A model generated the notes under the pieces. The model saw only the letters and a program-made list of their open reading frames with translations, was not told the origin of the DNA and did no database searches. 64,000 bases of DNA from Spirometra erinaceieuropaei (lineage: Eukaryota; Platyhelminthes; Cestoda; Diphyllobothriidea; Diphyllobothriidae): NCBI GenBank assembly GCA_902702965.1, contig CACRXP010000037.1:587045-651044 (forward strand). Reading direction: 5' to 3'. The translations under genes and the position numbers were made by a program. This document shows, piece by piece, positions 47,931 to 59,961 of the stretch. Position 1 is the stretch's first letter, and the number at the start of each line of letters is the position of its first letter.

Positions 47931-48164
47931 TGATTTTCACCGGTACCGTGAAAGTAGATGACGCAATCTAATTGCATTTTATGCTGCTTAATAAGTGACG
48001 GTGTCTTTTCGTTTTTGTCTACGGACGACAGAGCCATTTTCTTTTGAATGTTTGCTTTTAACACAACAGCATTCTTTTCTAAAACGCTGGATTTCTCTTT
48101 TAAGTAGCCGATAACTCGATGGAATTTAAAGCAGTGATTTAACGTTTTGCTAACAGATTTATAG

Positions 48165-48430
48165 GCAGAATAGTATTACCGACAAAGCCAAGGGAGACTG
48201 GAATGGCCATTTCTGGCTGGTTGGGCTCGAGAGAGAGCCCTTAAGGCACAACGGAACGAGTGAGTTCCGTATGAACGATCGGTGAGCGCCCCCTACCATT
48301 GCTAACAGATTTGTTATGGCAGGCCTGACTGACAAGTAAAAGGCTCCACAATTAGCTGCGAACCGAGTGAACGACTTTTGAAGGTCTCGGTTTTCCCCGC
48401 GTTCAAGATGGGGACCCTCGCTGACTGCTA
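48165..48430 (-). mobile_element. SINE copy 7
   Basis: The minus strand reads AGCCAGAAATGGCCATTCCA, TCTCCCTTGGCTTTGTCGGT and AATACTATTCTGCC, close to 17848-17897. The head is diverged. Confidence 0.75.
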
Positions 48431-48902
48431 GCACAGCGAAGATCATTTACTACCCAAAGGAGGCTGTCCAACGTTAAGACTGGCATAGTCATTTCTGGGT
48501 TTATTTACCGTCGTCATTCAGTCGTGTTCTAACGGCTGATCGGGCAGTATGTCCAAAGTGTTCAGGCCAGTGATTAAGAACCGTAATGCAGGATTTCGAA
48601 GTCGAACACTATTAACTGTCGTAGGATGAAGTTCATGCCTGCTTCATATGGTAGCTGTGACTCTTGAGCGGATTATTTTATTCTGTTTCAGAACGTCCTC
48701 CTCCTTATTGAAAGAATGCAACATTAAGGGTCCTTTCCTAACTCTTTTCGCTATCAGACCTACCTAAATTACATGTAACTTCAAGGGTTGCCGTTTGCAC
48801 ACCCAATCGATACGAACCACCAGGTCGACGCCAAAGGGGCCTTTCAGATTATCTACCGGGCATCAGCACACTGCTTTCGAGGCCTACGCAAACGGGTACC
48901 AT

Positions 48903-49314
48903 CAACAGCCGAAGCAGTGGCTATTCGGTCAGCGAATCCAGCGCTCTCTTGTCTAGAGGACGTTGATACAGGGGGTCTGCCTTCCCCGGTAGACTTCAGG
49001 TGGCGATCGCACGCTGCCCCAACCCCCTGAGATCAATCACACGCACTCTGCGCGTTTGACGTAAAGACAACAATCATACCCCGCCCCGAGACCACTTACC
49101 CCTCCCCCAGCTCCAACGTCGTCAACACGTTGACTCCGTCATGCAGGCGGCGTGGGAACAATGAGTGTGGCTAACCCTCTCCCCGAGACACAAACCCCCT
49201 CCATAGTTAAGAGGTTCATTCTCCATGTAATTGCAGTAGCCCGATGATGAATTACCAAAAACACGTTTGCCAATTGACTTTTCAGTCGCAACATGGGAGT
49301 TTTCGCAGAACATT
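48903..49314 (+). repeat. Repeat D, copy 2
   Basis: Ungapped copy of the repeat at 47458-47930, ending CATGGGAGTTTTCGCAGAAC only about 105 bp upstream of the ADAM exon at 49420. Confidence 0.8.
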
Positions 49315-49419
49315 CATTTCTCTCCGGATTCTATGTGGCTTTCAGTGGTTCTCGCTTTTACCTCTCTCTTAGTGTGTGTCACTTGGCCTTTTTCTAAACT
49401 TCAATTTCTTTCTCTTCAG

Positions 49420-49580
49420 CTCTTTGCTCCCTTCAACGTTCGTGTGGTGTTGGTACGGCTAGAAATTTGGAAGACCGATAGGGTCAGAATGGATGTTGAA
49501 GATCATCATTTGTTAAAGACCCTGGCAAATTTCAAACGTACGCGGACCGATGTTCGTCACGATTGCCTCCACGCGATTGT
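49420..49580 (+). CDS. ADAM metalloprotease exon (LEIW block)
   Basis: A 161-bp exon with a strong acceptor (TTTCTTTCTCTTCAG) and a GTAAGT donor, entering in phase 0 and leaving two bases. It encodes LFAPFNVRVVLVRLEIWKTD, then VEDHHLLKTLANFKRTR, then RHDCLHAI. This matches the ADAM/reprolysin stretch NirialvgLEvW...tL..F..WR......HDnAqLi. The family usually has HDnA here; this copy has HDCL, an extra Cys. It continues the exon at 40266 in phase. The next exon should begin after one base of a split codon and carry the G-x-A...C region; I could not find it. The open frame extending upstream to 49267 is intronic. Confidence 0.9.
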
Positions 49581-50959
49581 GTAAGTTTTATTCACCCATC
49601 GACTAATTTTTTTCTCAAACTTGTCAGCACGAACGAAAAGCACATGTTTGCCTTTGGTAAGATTTATGTCCTGATCAAGAAGATTGTAGCGCCCTCTCGA
49701 CCGTGAATTCACTTGCCGATTTCCATTTAGCTTAGGAGCGAGGCTTGCGAGATTATTTAAATTCTTTTTTGAATCGCGAACCTCAAAAGCTCTGTTCTTG
49801 ACGGTCTAGGTGCAATTAGGGAGGTGATTTAGGAATTACAGAAAGGATCGCTTCTCAATTCTTCTCTTGTTTCAGTTATCACTGTGTTCTTTTCGTTAGT
49901 AAACATCTAGATTGGCCTTAAAAATGTCTGTTTTCTACTTGCGTAAATTTTTGGCAAGATAATTTCCACACGGAAAGTCGGACGAACCCATGACTTTATA
50001 TCTGGCTACAGTATTTATTTTAAGCACAGCAATTTAGTTGTTAAAGCAAACCGTTTTTATAAGTTACGCTATGCTTCCTAAATGTGACGGGACATGCCTC
50101 ATGTTGTCCGGTTTTTAGCCGACGTCTTGCTGTTTGACTGGCTCTAAGGCGTTTGTCTAGTGTTCTTTCATCCCGCTGCCGCGCCCTCGTTTGCTCCCAG
50201 TTACTACAGTTTGTCCATAAATGTTTGCGTTACCTCAGGGGAGCATACGACTGGGAGAGTAGTAGGACCGCCGTCCACCCGCCTACGTCAAACAGTCGGC
50301 ATGACTAAGCTTGTCTTTGTTTCGTAGCCGCCCCTGCCAAATGGCGCACAGGGATACCCAGGTGGAAGGAGCTACTGCATTGCTCCCGCCATGAAAAATC
50401 CACCATCGGCTGCTGTCCGAATTGATTCTGGCGACACATTTTTTTGCGTAATATTTCCTTTTCCACAAGTTCATCAGGCGATTCCTTTGGGTGCTGTAAT
50501 GTCCCAGTCACGTCTGTGTCACGTTCTCGCCTTAACCGGTCTACTTTGTGACCTAAGACTCGCGGGTCATTCCTGCCTTTTTTCACCTCCCATTGCCAAC
50601 ATGCGAGTGGCAGGTAGTCAATTGTGCAATCGTTCCTATCCTGTTAAATGCTCTGTCCAGCCAGAAAACGCAGATCGTCCCCGGTCGATCTCTTCCCAGT
50701 CCACTCGGGAACCCGGTTTTATCTTTCCGCTCTGAAGAACTGATTTACCCGACCGAGTGGCTTTTTCTTTTCAAATTGGACTGAGTAAAAGATTGCAACT
50801 CGCGCGTAAAAGTAGAGTCAAAGTGCAGCATGGTAAATCCACCTCGATTGAATGTTTGAGCCAATTTCACTGCATGCATAAGGAGTTGCGACACATGTCA
50901 AAAAGCGAGGTCGTAAAGCATGAGTTTATCACTTCGTCAGATATACCGCTTTGGCAGGA
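49581..50959. other. Intron sequence, no supported exon
   Basis: I searched for the missing catalytic-domain exon after each acceptor in the required phase and found nothing convincing. The frames at 50305-50735 are unrecognised. Confidence 0.5.
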
Positions 50960-51343
50960 CTGACTGATATTGCCCTCAGAACAGGACACGAGCACAGGAA
51001 TCGCCTGCAATACGGGTGGCTTTGATCCAACTTCCAGTGAAATTACGGTTAGTCTCTAGATTAGGTTTAAGCTTAGGTTAAGGATTGGGTTTAAGGCTAG
51101 ATTTAGAGTTCACGGTAAGATGAGTCAGGATCAAGTTTAGGGTTAAGGTAGGGGCAAGTGTTAGCTGGAAGTTTAAGGTCTACGGTAGGGTTAGAACAAC
51201 GGTTCCGTTTTATATTAGGGTTTTTGCTGGGGTTAGGGCAGGGGAATGTTTTGCCCTTTCCGGAATCATACGCAGATCCACCATTATTACTTGGGTTGGG
51301 CGTACCTATTCCCACGTCCTGTTTAGGGAATCACATAAGTCAG
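50960..51343. mobile_element. Foldback element E3 with telomere-like core
   Basis: The left end (CTGACTGATATTGCCCTCAG, AACAGGACACG) matches the reverse complement of the right end (CTGACTTATGTGATTCCCTA, AACAGGACGTGGG). Inside the left end is GCAATACGGGTGGC, then TTCCAGTGAAATTA. The core 51040-51240 is degenerate TTAGGGTTAAGG sequence. Confidence 0.8.
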
Positions 51344-54059
51344 CCCCACCGCCGTTTTTTGTTAGTACATCGCCTACAGCACGGCTTGAGGACAGCCGAT
51401 TAGACTCACCATTCGGAGACTTCCAAGAGTCCTGGCGGCTTGTAACCGAAGCTCGTCGAGCACATTACCCAAGTGATATCCGCCACTCCTTTAAAGTCGG
51501 AGAAGACTGAATATCTAGAAATTAGCGTTAAGGGTGGACATTATTCTGACACCTCACACAGAACAGTAGTGCCAGTTTCCGTATCTATAATTCCGTATCT
51601 TTTTTCTGTCATACTTGATCCAATTAACATCCAAAACGTTGTCTAGAAGTGTCGGTAACAAACATTGTTGTAGATCAGTCAGGTGTGACTTTGGAATAAT
51701 AGTCACACCGTACAGTAAATGAGGCGAAACGCAGGGTAGCAACTTCTTGCTTACGATAGCTGTCGTCAGCTAACCCTGCCCCAACCGGAGGCCGAGAAAA
51801 CTTAAAATTCGAACAGTGGCGGGGCTGTCCACTGAACTTGACGCTCAAAGATGCCAAAACTGTTCGTTCTGGTCTCTCATGTCTGTCGGCTAGTGTATGC
51901 TCCCCCCGCCCTGTACAGCCACCACACATTCACAATACAGGACCGAAACCTCCATGTTCCATCGCGCAATTAGTCCAGATTAGTGGACGACACTCATTTA
52001 TCCTGGAAAGACCAGTGACGCATTATGCCATAATAGGGCCTTTAAGGCTGCTTATTACCACCTTCAGTTTACTCATTTTCCAGGCAGTCGACCGATTGCG
52101 GAAGCGCGGTTTCATCTGCCATGGGAAATTCAGCGTTCCCCTTCTGCGAAATAACGAGGCTCCTCTGACCCTAATGAGTTGCTTATTGCTGACCACCAGG
52201 CCCTGCCTGACTTTCTAGATTAGGTCGAACCCCTGTATCCTGGTACCCTCTTTTCACGGAACTATTCGCTAGCATAGCCCGACTGTCCTTTTTCGGCAGT
52301 TCACTTGGGGTTCTTATTCCGTTTGAACTCTCAGACAATGTCAGAAAAGTGCAAGCCGTTGAACCTTAAATAGGAGGGGGCGGACATAACACCGAAACCC
52401 TGTAGCGCTCGCACGTCTCAAGCTTTTTTCCTTCAGCGCCAACGAGCGTAACAGGAAGTAAAGTCGTTGCTATCCGCCTCGTGCCCACATATGGAAGTGG
52501 CGATAGGCCTACTCTCCCTTTGGCCTTCGACTTCTTGAATTACGCACGAACGCCGCTCGGCCTTCTCTCCGAGCACAGTTAAAGGCTGCTCGCTGGTGTC
52601 CGTTCGTGATTGTTCTTACCGCTGAGTTGGCTTTGATGTTGCTAGTCGCGCTTTGCTGTGAGTCGAAGCGCAAGTCAGCCGAAGTTATTCTGCGTTAGTG
52701 GTCGTGCAGGTGCGATCACGCCGACGGTGTGGGGACACATCGTTGTGAATTCTCTAACAATTCGGCAAACTCAGTGGATCTCCACTGCGTCCTTGGGTGT
52801 CTGTCGCATCAGGTCTCTGTCGTCAAAACCGACTCAGGATGGAAATGGAGGTTTGGTTTGCACTTAGGGATTTGGCGAAAGACATGAAGGTAGATCTATA
52901 CCAGTATAGCCATAGTTCCACAAATGTGCTCGGAAAGGCGGTCAGGGTGGTGCTTCCGAGAGCAAGGCTAGTGAAAACTGATTTGTGCGCTTTGATTGTT
53001 TAATTTGGCATTTATGCTTTACGTCTTTTCGTGTAGACCACAAATTCAGCCATGCCTTTGTGCGCCAGGTTTTGGCTGAATCACGTTATTTTCCCAGCCT
53101 TCTTGCATTCTTCCTTCCGGAGTTCTGTCTTGTGCGCCATGAATCTCATTCTATGCACGACTCGTCGTCTACGTAGCTTTTGTTGATTCTGACGGTTCTA
53201 ATCCGCCTTCTTGTTGCTGGATAGCATTGAGCCTCTTCCCGATTTCTAACGAATGAACTGCGGAAATTGGCACATATCCTAGAATGCCCTTTTTCATTCG
53301 GGCCTACGCAGTTCAGAGTACATTCTGTGCAGTGTCTGACCGTACATCCACGTCATGTGCGGACTATGCCCATTAATTAGATGAATTTATTTGTCCAACA
53401 CCACAACAAGAATGCCCGTCTCAGTTCTGCCATCTTATAACCACGACAGAACCATTCTGCTTAATGGTTAGGCAATTTTTTGTTTGTCATCGGCAGAACT
53501 TTAATGCCTTCAACAGGCATACTGACTCCCTATCATGTGGCCGGTACCGTATTGCGCCTGCGTACCTCCTGTATATCGTGCAGGCCTGTATGTTGTTACC
53601 AACTTCCCACTGCGGGCTTGAATTGGATCGGTCCGTGGGCGAAGGAGACACGGGCAGCTGTTCCGTGATTATTGCCAACCCCCAGTTTGCCCTCTCTCCT
53701 ACCCTCCCTATCTTCCCCCCCCCCCGCTCACGAAAGTTTCACTACTTTGACCTGAGGCTTCAGCCCTTTCGTCATTAGCATAATGACTCCTTATCTCCCG
53801 ATGTCGAATGCCTTCTCGTGACACCGCCTCTGCGTAGCGCCTGTAAACGAATAGTAGTACGCCATCCAGAAGGTAGCGTTGCGTTAGAGCCCGATTATGA
53901 TGTGCATATCACCACTGCTGCAGTCCAATTCTCCGTGCCAGAGAGGTCTTAGATGTTGGCCTTCGACGCAGGTGAGGGGTTGAATTGCCTGATAGGATGG
54001 GCAATGAGGGGACTGAATGTAATACACTAACGAGTTCTTTGCTTCATGCTTTTTTTCGA
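51344..54059. other. Intron sequence, no supported exon
   Basis: Many short frames (51838-52218, 52797-53003, 53464-53778), none resembling ADAM domains. A poly-C run is present at 53716-53727. Confidence 0.45.
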
Positions 54060-54560
54060 TCTTGATGGGGGAACGACACTCGATGCGTATTCCCCACAAT
54101 GAATAATCGGATGTGCTTGCAAACCACTACGGTGCGCTAAAATCCGTGGTTTGAAAGGTTGCCAACTGACGGGATAAGTCGGCTCTCCTCCTTGGACGCG
54201 ACATCTGACTGCAATGGCTCCTTCTTTGCGTGGCGCCTGTAGCACTTTCATTCAGATGGCATCCGAGCCGCCCCTTTCTTACTTCCATAAAAACCTAGTC
54301 CATCATTCTCGAACCAGCCGTGTATGGCACGCGTAGACGCACTGTTTGGGCTTGTCAGCCACGACACCTGATCCCACATCCAGTCTTCTTGACTCCATCT
54401 TGATACCGGGCCTAGGCGCGTTAAGGAGTACAGGATGCGCCAGATGCAACGCAAGTTTACTTTCACGATAAACTGGTCCTCGTGCTAGTCGCTTGTCCAG
54501 CACCCACCGTGCGCAGTGGATACCATCTTTTGCGATGGTCGAACTCTCGTGATGTCCCTA
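54060..54560 (+). repeat. Dispersed repeat A, copy 5 (diverged)
   Basis: CTACGGTGCGCTAAAATCCG, GGTTGCCAACTGACGGGATA, CAGTCTTCTTGACTCCATCT, a GATGCAACGCAAGTTTAC block and GCGATGGTCGAACTCTC keep the order of copy 2. Confidence 0.75.
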
Positions 54561-55651
54561 GCAATGGCTGGTGGATCCTGAGCATCATAACTTTCCTCGC
54601 GCCATTGTGTATTAAGGACAACGTATGTTTCTCAACAACAGACTTAAAATTACCGTCAACTGTTGGCCTCTTTGTTAGGGCGATGGCGTAATGAACAATA
54701 TATCTTGCGACCTTTTCAGACAAAAACAACTACTCATCGTCAGAGGAAATTTTGGTGCTACAGCGTTTGACTTCTAACGGACCTTATTGTTGCGTCATTG
54801 TTTTTGTGCGTTTGGATCCCCCGGCGTTTCTTCCCGCAATTCCTGGTTCAGCTAACACACGACCCCATCTTTACGTACGGCATAGTGGCTTTGTCATAGT
54901 CCGTCAGTTGTCAATGCTTGCCTGTGGCCTTGCCGTCGCGGAGTCGGAGCACTGCCTCCCACTGGAAGTAAATTATTTTGCCACAGAGCACAACTTAACC
55001 CCGCTGCCACCTAATGGAACAAGAAGTAAAAACCTGATTGGCCCGTTTTATTCGACATGAGTTTCTCTTCTCTCAGCACTTTGACATATGTGCAGATTTA
55101 TGGTAATTATTTAGAAACCTGTTGTGGAAATAGGTACTTTTTGAACGTCGTCTCCGTTTAATTGTCTGCTATCTCAGCAACCTACCTGAAACGATGTTTT
55201 GCTGAATTTGTCCTTTAACAAACATTCTGCTTGTAATTCAAGGATTACGGCATACCTTCCCCTTTGCTCTCCCTCATCCTCGCCTTTTTCTAGCGCTGAT
55301 GAAGGCACCCAAATATCTACGACGCGAGGCAAGGCAACGAAGGAGAAGATGTGTACTTTTTCTTCCTGTGTGGGTTTCACTCGCGTAAGCACCTACCTCA
55401 TCCCTTTGTGCTCTGTTAATCTGCGACATCTTTTCATGCACCATTCACCACTGTCCTGCATCTTTACCCCACCTTCAATAAGGCAATAATTTCTGCGGAT
55501 CACGACAGGCTGAATTCTTGCCTTCCCTAAGCCCAGCATTAGTACTTTGCTGCGCCTGACCTTCGTTTTCCAATGGGACGAGAAAAGGGCCCAATAGCTG
55601 TGTCAGCAAAGTTTGTATCTGATTGGGTAGGTCATGGGAATAACGACCCCC
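54561..55651. other. Intron sequence, no supported exon
   Basis: Short frames on both strands (54752-55060, 55199-55489) without recognised motifs. Confidence 0.45.
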
Positions 55652-55763
55652 CTATTATAGGTGACCTTGCGCTTAATTTCAGGGGAGTTGGTGTTAGGGT
55701 GACAGTTTGGACACGAAACTACGTACGCCTCCTGGAATTTGGAGTGGGGCCACCTGCAGTACA
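55652..55763. mobile_element. Foldback element E5 (about 112 bp)
   Basis: The left end CTATTATAGGTGACCTTGCG and TTAATTTCAGGGGAG matches the reverse complement of the right end (GTACTGCAGGTGGCC, AAATTCCAGGAGG). A short GTTGGTGTTAGGGTGA core lies between. The ends are the same motif that lies subterminally in E1, E3 and E4. Confidence 0.8.
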
Positions 55764-56239
55764 GTGGGTCCATATGCTCTTGCCCGACCTCTGACTGTCC
55801 ACCTGCGTTTCGATGGCAGGCGGAGCCAGTGCTTCCTCCTCCAAAAGCAAATCAGGCCATGAGTGTCACGTTCTCATAAGGTTAATTATAACGGCTTCAG
55901 CCCATACGAGTTTTCCTGACGTCTTTCCAAGGCCAAAAAGTGCCCATCTGCGAGCCCTGATCCTTTCTGTTGCCAGATGCACGTCTAGCCGCATAGAATC
56001 CGTTCAATGGAGCTTCTGACATGCATGGACTGAAGCACCCGTTCCTGTCTTGGCGACGGTAATCGCGGCACCAGTTTTGATGATGAGTCGCCATGCCACA
56101 TGCATGATGAACTCCGGACTCACAATTACAAAACAAAGCACAAATGACTACCTCTGTCTCAAAATCAGCATATACCGGCGAATCACAACTCTCAGGCGAC
56201 TTTACTAACTCGCGACATCATCCGACTGTCATACCCGAG

Positions 56240-56415
56240 TCCGGTGGCCTAAGCCCAGACGGAGTGTTGGGCTTAAGTGATTAATTGTCCACTGGTCTTG
56301 GCGTCCAACCTCGTGTGTGCCAGCACCCGGGGTTGTGGTGTCCCTGGCTTATGATGGTTGTTGAGACGCACAGCGTCATTCCAGTCCGCCCTTTGTCATT
56401 ATGAACAATACTTCT
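56240..56415 (+). mobile_element. SINE copy 8
   Basis: CACCCGGGGTTGTGGTGTCC, a GGCTTATGATGGTTGTTGAG block, CGTCATTCCAGTCCGCCCTT and a TGTCATTATGAACAATAC end follow the SINE body order. Confidence 0.65.
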
Positions 56416-57054
56416 TGGTAAGCGAATGCGAAAAGTGCCAGTGATCGGGTAGTTGTATAAGTACCAGCACCCGCAGTAACTAGGAACGTCTGTGCTGTCC
56501 GTGAAGACAGCGTCTGTAAATAGTAAAGGATGGCTGAGTTAGTCCGGCCGCCACTGCGCGAGCGAGTAAACAAATTTTTTTGACGCATGCGCTTGCCATT
56601 TGGCTGGGAAGCTCGCCGATTTTTTTATTTTTAGACCAAGAGCGCTGGCTATTTTGGTTAATCCATGCTTATTTTTAGAAACTAGGAGAAATCCTGTGAT
56701 TTCTGGATTCGTTTATCGGATGGTCTTAAGGGTTAACCCAGCGCACTCCATGGCTCCCTGGCTAGCGATGGCGTCAAGGTTCTCAAGCGCATCTGTGACC
56801 GTATGACGCTGATTCAAGTCCCAACTAAATGTTAAACAGATTAATTTGTGACTGCATAACGCCTAAGTGTAACGCCGGGTAGGACCAAAACCTCTGTTCT
56901 TGGAAGGCACATCTATCGATGCTTCTACTTTTTCAGAAAAGATTATGTACTCAACAGACACCCGAGGGCAGCGCTCATCAAACTATGAAGCCAGTTATCA
57001 GATTGCAGAAAGCAAATGACAATTTGCGTTCTGTATCTGGACACAGGCTTTAGA

Positions 57055-57230
57055 GCCGATGCAGGTGACGGCGGAGCGACTGACAGTAGATAATCGAGGA
57101 GGGGTGGAAACAGAGGCCAGAATCACCGGAATGACCATGACAGGCTTATTTGCTTTCAACAGCCTGTAGTACCCAAACCCCAGGTGCCGGTGCCTGAGGC
57201 CTTAACCCGACTAAGTTGGTCCTCATTCAC
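57055..57230 (-). mobile_element. SINE copy 9 (diverged)
   Basis: The minus strand has GCACCTGGGGTTTGGGTACT, CCTGTCATGGTCATTCCGGT and TTCTGGCCTCTGTTTCCA. Only the central block is well conserved. Confidence 0.5.
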
Positions 57231-57892
57231 CCGAATAATTTTGTGCCCGATCTTCCACTACGGCTTGCGTGACTGGCGTGACAGCCTGCAGATCTTCGCT
57301 TAAGGGTCTGTCGCCAAAGGACCGCAGTGGGAAGCCGTTACCTATCGGAGTCAAACAGACTCAACCAGAAATCTTAAGCTTTATTACTAGCACAGGTAGA
57401 GGTGCAGTATGGAAAATAGTATTTAGCATTATTAACGATGAGGCCCGTTAACAATTTTCTATTCACCAGATAAGTTTATTTCTGGTGCCAGTGAGTATCC
57501 TGGACCCATAGGGTCATTTATTACTCATCGCAGTCACAACCACCTGCTAAGAGAAAGTCAATATGCCATTTACTGGAAGTGCTTCCCGGAAAACAGGTTT
57601 TGCGGACTATTTACACCGATTTTGTGTAATATTCAGCTAAGTCTTACTTGACCGTTATCAGAATCAGTTCCTAAAGTTTGTTTACTACGGGTAATGTGTT
57701 CAATGATAAGCGACTTGATTCCTAGGTGTTCTGTATAGCCCCTTTGTTCGTTTGATTCCCTGGCGTCCCTTCAGGCGCACATCACTTGGTTCGCTAAGTA
57801 AGCTGTTATAGTCGACGAGGACTTTGAGAGTGTTTGAACTATTTTTACTGTCTGTTTCATTTTTTGCGCATTCCTGAATTCGCTTCGCGCAG

Positions 57893-58020
57893 GATGCTCC
57901 GTTTATGGACCCTAAAGAAACAGCGAGGACGATTGCTCACGAGCTTGGCCACAGCTTGGGACTTAGGCATGACACCGAGGAATGCGAATGTCAAGGCTGC
58001 ATCATGGCGACTGGTGTTGA
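57893..58020 (+). CDS. ADAM metalloprotease exon with zinc-binding active site
   Basis: A 128-bp exon between acceptor CGCTTCGCGCAG and donor GTAAGT, entering in phase 0 and leaving two bases. It encodes [14 protein letters not shown], then [13 protein letters not shown], then a C-x-C-x2-C segment ending CIMATGV. The three zinc-ligand His residues, the catalytic Glu, the Gly and the following Asp of HExxHxxGxxHD are all present, and CIM supplies the Met-turn. The enzyme should therefore be catalytically competent. This motif with the Cys pattern after it is diagnostic of adamalysins/ADAMs. Downstream disintegrin-type exons were not confidently found. Confidence 0.93.
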
Positions 58021-59039
58021 GTAAGTCCATCTGTCCTTTGCCCTCTCTCTTATCGACTCCGCCTATTCAGGTTTTTATTGGATACACCTTAAGTGTCGGT
58101 ACCCCAGAATGTGGCTTAAACACCAAGAAACATCGGCGCTGTGACAAAGCTGGTGCTTTTAAATTTCTGCTGCCGTGTACCTACAAACAAACGTTTACTG
58201 CTGATAGTATATGCCGGGCGGTTTGACGTAGTCGGGAAATCCTTAGGACAGGCTATGAAACTGCGGCTACTCATGCGGTCAGAAAATGTTTAATGAGCAA
58301 TTTCCGAGCTATCGACCCCCACCCGAATTAAAGCTGGGTGGCCTACCGCTGAGGTATCGCAGACATGTGCTAGTAAATCGGTGTCCCCTTCTCCCTGAAC
58401 CTGTTTTCATTCAGCAGGGGTGTTATGCTAATATGTCACCTTGTCGCAGACGACAGTTTTATTGACCATGAATTCCCTATTTGCTTAGTCTGCCTTAGTG
58501 CTTATGTCCTATTTTATCGAAAATTACAAATCATGTGAAATTGTGTGGTGTGTTACCGAACACACGTGTCAACCGTCTGCGCTTGTTTGGTTTGCCTTGC
58601 AATCTCAGCATTCGGAACGCTCAGACTGAAAGCAGGTGCAAGGTTTCCTCTTGCCAGTGCGTCTCTTGCGCAATCCGCTTAACAGACTGTGTGACCATTT
58701 TGTTGCATCAAAACGAGGATCGCGTTGGCACATGACGTGTGTTTGTCGGGCTAAGTGAGTCCTCTGTGAGACCCTAACTATCACCCTGCGCGTGTTGGAC
58801 AGAGGCCCACTTCAACGTATACCAGTGTGCCTGATCACCTTCACCAATCGACCAAGAGGTTCGAGTAGACCAACAGTGCATGAGACAGGGGAAAAGAGGG
58901 TGAGGCTGGTACTTATATTTCATTTCTCATGGCAATTCAGCGCATTCCTCGGTGTAATAAATTGGACGCGCCAAAATTCATGGCCTTGAAAGTTGTCAGT
59001 TGTGGGTCTTCACTTAGAGCGAAGGCCAAACCACAGTGG

Positions 59040-59765
59040 ATCCTTTAATATGGCCAGCGTTGCATAGCCGGAGTATGCGAGACCCGAGCGTGTGTGACAT
59101 ACGCTAGGCAGCCTCTATGGCACTCCCACTTCGTGGGATCCGAGCCGAGTATGGTGGCACGCCTAGGGGCGGCTCCGCCCGCGCCAGCCGTTGGAGTCTA
59201 AATCCTGTTCAGTGTGTATTGTGGGTCAGGGTTGTTACTGCAGGCCCAGTTGGTGCCTTTCATTGCGTCAATTGGGTTTCGAGCAGTCACCCTCGCCCTT
59301 TCTTTTCTTGGCTTATAAAATCCTGGCCAAGTGTTTGTTGCGGACCAGGAGGTGTGGTGGTACTCCCAGGTGCGGGTTCGGACGTGCTAGTCATCTGTGC
59401 CCTTGATCTTCTTCACTATGTCTTGACACCAGTCTCAGGTAGGGGAGGAGGAGGAGGAGGAGGAGAGAGCGCGGTAGATGTTGTGCAATTCGATCACCAC
59501 TATACCCTAATTCATGCACAAGTCACTGTGCTGCCCTCAGCCTGCTGCGAGCACACGGTAGCCATCGTCGAAACCGACGGTCGAACTGTCAGACGGCGAA
59601 TGACTTCCAGTCAGCCTCAGTGCTCAATTCTATTCCTATCCGGGCTGACTCAAAAAGTAATCATTGTATGGAAGGGGTGGGAGTGAGACCGATCCAGCAC
59701 TTAATTCCCTATCACATAAACCTAAACGCTTATTGAAGCTATCGCGGTACGCCACCTGTCACGAC
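59040..59765 (+). repeat. Dispersed repeat A, copy 6 plus the head of the next unit
   Basis: TATGGCACTCCCACTTCGTG, GGTGGCACGCCTAGGGGCGG (a related block again near 59350), GATCTTCTTCACTATG, a (GGA)n run at 59446-59464, GTAGCCATCGTCGAAACCGA and GGTCGAACTGTC. From 59665 the head block recurs (GAAGCTATCGCGGTACGCCA), so units can follow one another directly. Confidence 0.8.
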
Positions 59766-59961
59766 TTGAATATATGTTTACTGATCCGTCTACACGAGCA
59801 CCAACCGGCCACTTGGTGGCTAGACCCAAACTCTCAGCTTGCAATCCAGACTGCAAAAGCTTGCCATACTTTCAACTTTCAAGGATCGACCACCGTAGGC
59901 CAGGGCAGCTCAGGAACAGAACGACTCACTTTTAGGGCCTGGTATTCAGATGTCGGTGGGG

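Noticed and set aside
49267..49419. Upstream extension of the 49420 exon to an ATG at 49267
   Set aside because: It overlaps repeat D and a pyrimidine tract ending in a strong acceptor. ADAM similarity begins only at 49420.
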